A stretch of DNA of 41,191 nt from Bifidobacterium saimiriisciurei (GTDB lineage: Bacteria; Actinomycetota; Actinomycetes; Actinomycetales; Bifidobacteriaceae): contig NZ_WHZU01000020.1 of assembly GCF_010667655.1 (NCBI RefSeq), positions 1-41,191 on the forward strand, written 5' to 3'. This document shows, in pieces, positions 39,361-41,191 of the stretch; positions within the stretch are counted from its first letter, which is position 1; each line of letters begins with the position of its first letter. The notes under the pieces were generated by a model. The model was not told the origin of the DNA, did not search any database, and saw only the letters and a list, made by a program, of their open reading frames with translations. Made by a program: the position numbers and the translations under genes.

Positions 39361-40794
39361 TTACCGGGCGTCGGCACGCGGCTTGCGCGGGCAGAAGACG
39401 ACGGCCATGACCAGGCCGACGGCGACCAGCGCCGTCATGGCGAGGAACGCGATGGACGCGCCGCGCGGGTCGTCGCCGCACGCGACCATGACCGCCACGA
39501 ACACGGCCGAGCCGATGGCGCCTGCGATGGTGCGCAACGATGTCAGCAGGGCGCTCGCGTCACTGGAATACCGTTGTTCGACGGAGGCCAGACCCCATGT
39601 GGCGGCCGGCATCATCACCATGGCCACGGCCACGGAACGCACGGCGAACACGACGGTCACCCACCATACCGGCGTGTGTTCGGTGAGGAAGCCGAACGGC
39701 AGCATGGTCAACGCCAGCAGCGCCATGCCGCCGACGGCCAGCGGACGGATGCCGAACCGGTCGAACACACGGCCGGTGACGGGGCTGGAGACGGCCATGA
39801 CCAGCGAGCCAGGCAGCATCGACAGCGCGGAGACGGTGACGGACGCGCCGGCCATGCGCTGCAGGTAGATAGGCAGGATGGTGGAGCCGGCAATCAGCAC
39901 CGCGTAGAGGAACATGCTCAGCGCCACGGCGACGGTGAAGTCACGCACGGCGAAGATACGCAACTGCAGCAGCGGATGTTTGATATGGAACTGCAATACG
40001 GCAAAGACCGCGAGGCATACGACGCCGAGCGACAGCGCACCGGCCACCTGCCAGCCGAGGAACGGCAGCACGCCGAGATTGCTGAAGCCGAGCTGGAGGC
40101 CCACGAATCCGACCGCCGCCAAGAGGAACGAGGGGATGTCGAGGTGCGCCTCGGAGTTCTCCAGCACGTTGCGCATCACCGGCATGGCAAGCAGCAGCAC
40201 GACGACGGCGATGCCGCCGGCCACCCAGAAGATGGACTGCCAGCCCCAATGGTCGACCATGATGCCGGAGAGCGTCGGTGCGATCACCGGCGCGGCGGAT
40301 ACGGCCAGACCGTAGAAGCCCATGGCTGTGCCGACGCCGGAGCGGCCGTAGAGCGCCAGAATGATGACCTGCGTCATCGACAGCGAGATGCCGGAGCCGA
40401 ACGCCTGGATGATGCGCGCCGCCATAAGCACGGGGAAGCTTGTCGAGGCGGCCGCCAGCAGCAGTCCGGCGGCGAACATGGCCAGGCCGGTGAGAAACAG
40501 CGGTCGGGTCGGGAAGCGTTTCATCATGAACGCGGTGGCGGGGATGGTCACGCCCATGGCGAGCGAGAACCCGCTGGTCAGCCAGTTGCCGAGCACGGCG
40601 GAGATGTTCAGCCCCGTCATGATGGCCGGCAGTGCGGTGGTCAACGACGTCTGGGCGAAGGCGCCGGCGATGCACGCGGCCAGCAGCACGGCGAAGATCA
40701 TCGTGCGCCGACGGTCGGTGACGACTGCCGGCGAGCCGGCGGCGGCTTCCGCGGGTTCGGAATCGGTGGAGGGGTTCTCTCTAAGCACAAGCAC
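39361..40794 (-). CDS. MFS multidrug exporter, DHA2/Bcr type
   Basis: 477 residues, starting at a GTG at 40792-40794 with no strong ribosome-binding site. Fourteen-helix pattern: TM1 with AGAFAQTSLTTALPAIMTGLNIS (A-L-P-x-I family signature), RFPTRPLFLTGLAMF as the loop after TM2, RIIQAFGSGISLSMTQVI, and SAAPVIAPTLSGIMVDHWGWQSIFW, the motif C region with P-T-L-S-G-I in place of G-P-x-L-G-G. It is tail-to-tail with the kinase gene. A perfect 18-bp direct repeat lies directly upstream (40801-40847). Substrate unknown. Confidence 0.88.
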   Translation of the reverse strand: MLVLRENPSTDSEPAEAAAGSPAVVTDRRRTMIFAVLLAACIAGAFAQTSLTTALPAIMTGLNISAVLGNWLTSGFSLAMGVTIPATAFMMKRFPTRPLFLTGLAMFAAGLLLAAASTSFPVLMAARIIQAFGSGISLSMTQVIILALYGRSGVGTAMGFYGLAVSAAPVIAPTLSGIMVDHWGWQSIFWVAGGIAVVVLLLAMPVMRNVLENSEAHLDIPSFLLAAVGFVGLQLGFSNLGVLPFLGWQVAGALSLGVVCLAVFAVLQFHIKHPLLQLRIFAVRDFTVAVALSMFLYAVLIAGSTILPIYLQRMAGASVTVSALSMLPGSLVMAVSSPVTGRVFDRFGIRPLAVGGMALLALTMLPFGFLTEHTPVWWVTVVFAVRSVAVAMVMMPAATWGLASVEQRYSSDASALLTSLRTIAGAIGSAVFVAVMVACGDDPRGASIAFLAMTALVAVGLVMAVVFCPRKPRADAR

Positions 40795-40800
40795 ACTCTA

Positions 40801-40847
40801 TTCGCCGGACGGACAATCCCGGAAATCCCTTCGCCGGACGGACAATC
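40801..40847. repeat. Pair of 18-bp direct repeats upstream of the DHA2 gene
   Basis: TTCGCCGGACGGACAATC is present at 40801-40818 and 40830-40847, 29 bp start to start, about 7-54 bp before the GTG start of the MFS gene. Near three helical turns of spacing puts both on the same DNA face, as expected for a regulator's direct-repeat operator. Confidence 0.6.
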
Positions 40848-40913
40848 GACCCCTCGTCACAGCATCGCCACACACAACGCTGGTAGTATGCGTGCAGCAG
40901 ATTCCCAAGGCGC

Positions 40914-40951
40914 ATGGACAGGGCCGCCACGGATGGGTCGGCCCCGTCCAT
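40914..40951 (-). terminator. Hairpin after the partial gene at the right end
   Basis: ATGGACAGGGCCG (40914-40926) pairs with CGGCCCCGTCCAT (40939-40951), one mismatch, immediately after the stop of the partial gene at 40953. No T-run on the minus strand, so termination is possible but not proven. Confidence 0.5.
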
Positions 40952-40952
40952 T

Positions 40953-41191
40953 TCAAGCGTGCGGAGTATCGGCGCCGTCCGACAGGTCGAGCTCCTCGCG
41001 CAGCCATTCGAGTTCGGCGGCGATCTCGGCGTCGTGCACGCGAATGATGCCGCGCCGGTACGGGTCGTCAATCTGGTCGATCGACAGCGGGTTGCCGGCG
41101 TCGCAATAGAAGAAGTGCACGTCCTGCCGGCTCAGCAGTTCGTACCGCCGCCGCAGCACGGCGTCACGGTCGCGTTTGTCGGGAACGACGG
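40953..41191 (-). CDS. Unknown protein, C-terminal part (runs off the window)
   Basis: Only the last 79 residues are visible; the gene starts beyond position 41191. The text includes VVPDKRDRDAVLRRRYELLSRQDVHFFYCDAGNPLSIDQIDD and a final PYRRGIIRVHDAEIAAELEWLREELDLSDGADTPHA. The composition (charged, helix-forming C-terminus, HFFYCDAG strand) suggests a soluble protein. I do not recognise the family. A GTG at 41157-41159 could be an internal start, but the frame continues open to the edge. It lies upstream of the DHA2 exporter on the same strand, 158 bp away. Confidence 0.7.
   Translation of the reverse strand, partial: VVPDKRDRDAVLRRRYELLSRQDVHFFYCDAGNPLSIDQIDDPYRRGIIRVHDAEIAAELEWLREELDLSDGADTPHA

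Overview
The window is about 41 kb of GC-rich chromosomal DNA from an actinobacterium, most likely a Bifidobacterium. The grounds are the prfB-ftsE gene order, the long actinobacterial-type DapD, a bifidobacterial-style L-lactate dehydrogenase, an M60 peptidase with a LARTG wall-sorting signal, and the abundance of small transcription regulators beside efflux genes. The species cannot be fixed from the sequence. I see no rRNA, tRNA, transposase, integrase, phage gene or CRISPR array.

Layout. 1-4200: housekeeping genes, with ftsE (its 3' part runs off the window) and prfB on the minus strand, a 43-residue membrane protein, and dapD on the plus strand with a partly duplicated 3' end. 4204-8934: a MacB-type ABC transporter with an extremely Ser-rich permease, then two DUF3592-like membrane proteins. 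9047-13432: a 1242-residue secreted, sortase-anchored M60 (mucin-type) metallopeptidase, divergent from a TetR regulator. 13445-18457: a second ABC exporter pair (ATPase and a 909-residue FtsX-type permease), divergent from its own TetR regulator and a flavodoxin. 18917-21851: an HxlR regulator divergent from four small redox genes (FMN reductase-like, SDR, PNPOx-like, quinone-reductase-like). 21984-26642: L-lactate dehydrogenase, an AraC regulator divergent from glycerol dehydrogenase, and a sugar O-acetyltransferase. 26684-31270: an SDR divergent from a TetR regulator, an MFS exporter, a PIN-toxin remnant and a trans-aconitate methyltransferase-like gene. 31675-35530: two MFS exporters flanking a LysR regulator. 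35734-41191: a FetAB-like metal exporter, a two-component system, another MFS exporter and the end of an unknown gene.

How it fits together. Most of the window is a chain of regulator-plus-effector modules: TetR, HxlR, AraC or LysR genes sit divergent from, or tail-to-tail with, exporters or redox enzymes, and several have a recognisable palindrome in the shared promoter. This looks like an accessory stretch devoted to efflux, redox and electrophile handling, and host-surface interaction, inserted among housekeeping genes.

The most unusual content is between genes. The 18474-18876 gap holds a tandem array of imperfect palindromes with a 61-bp period. The 23138-23374 and 31347-31633 gaps hold a second family, 41-bp palindromes spaced 50-51 bp apart, and these two arrays are collinear with each other unit by unit. 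A third type, a single long two-tier hairpin with a conserved leader, occurs at 34178-34249 and 35663-35731 and forms the last codons of the LysR gene in the first copy. I do not recognise any of these as a named element family.
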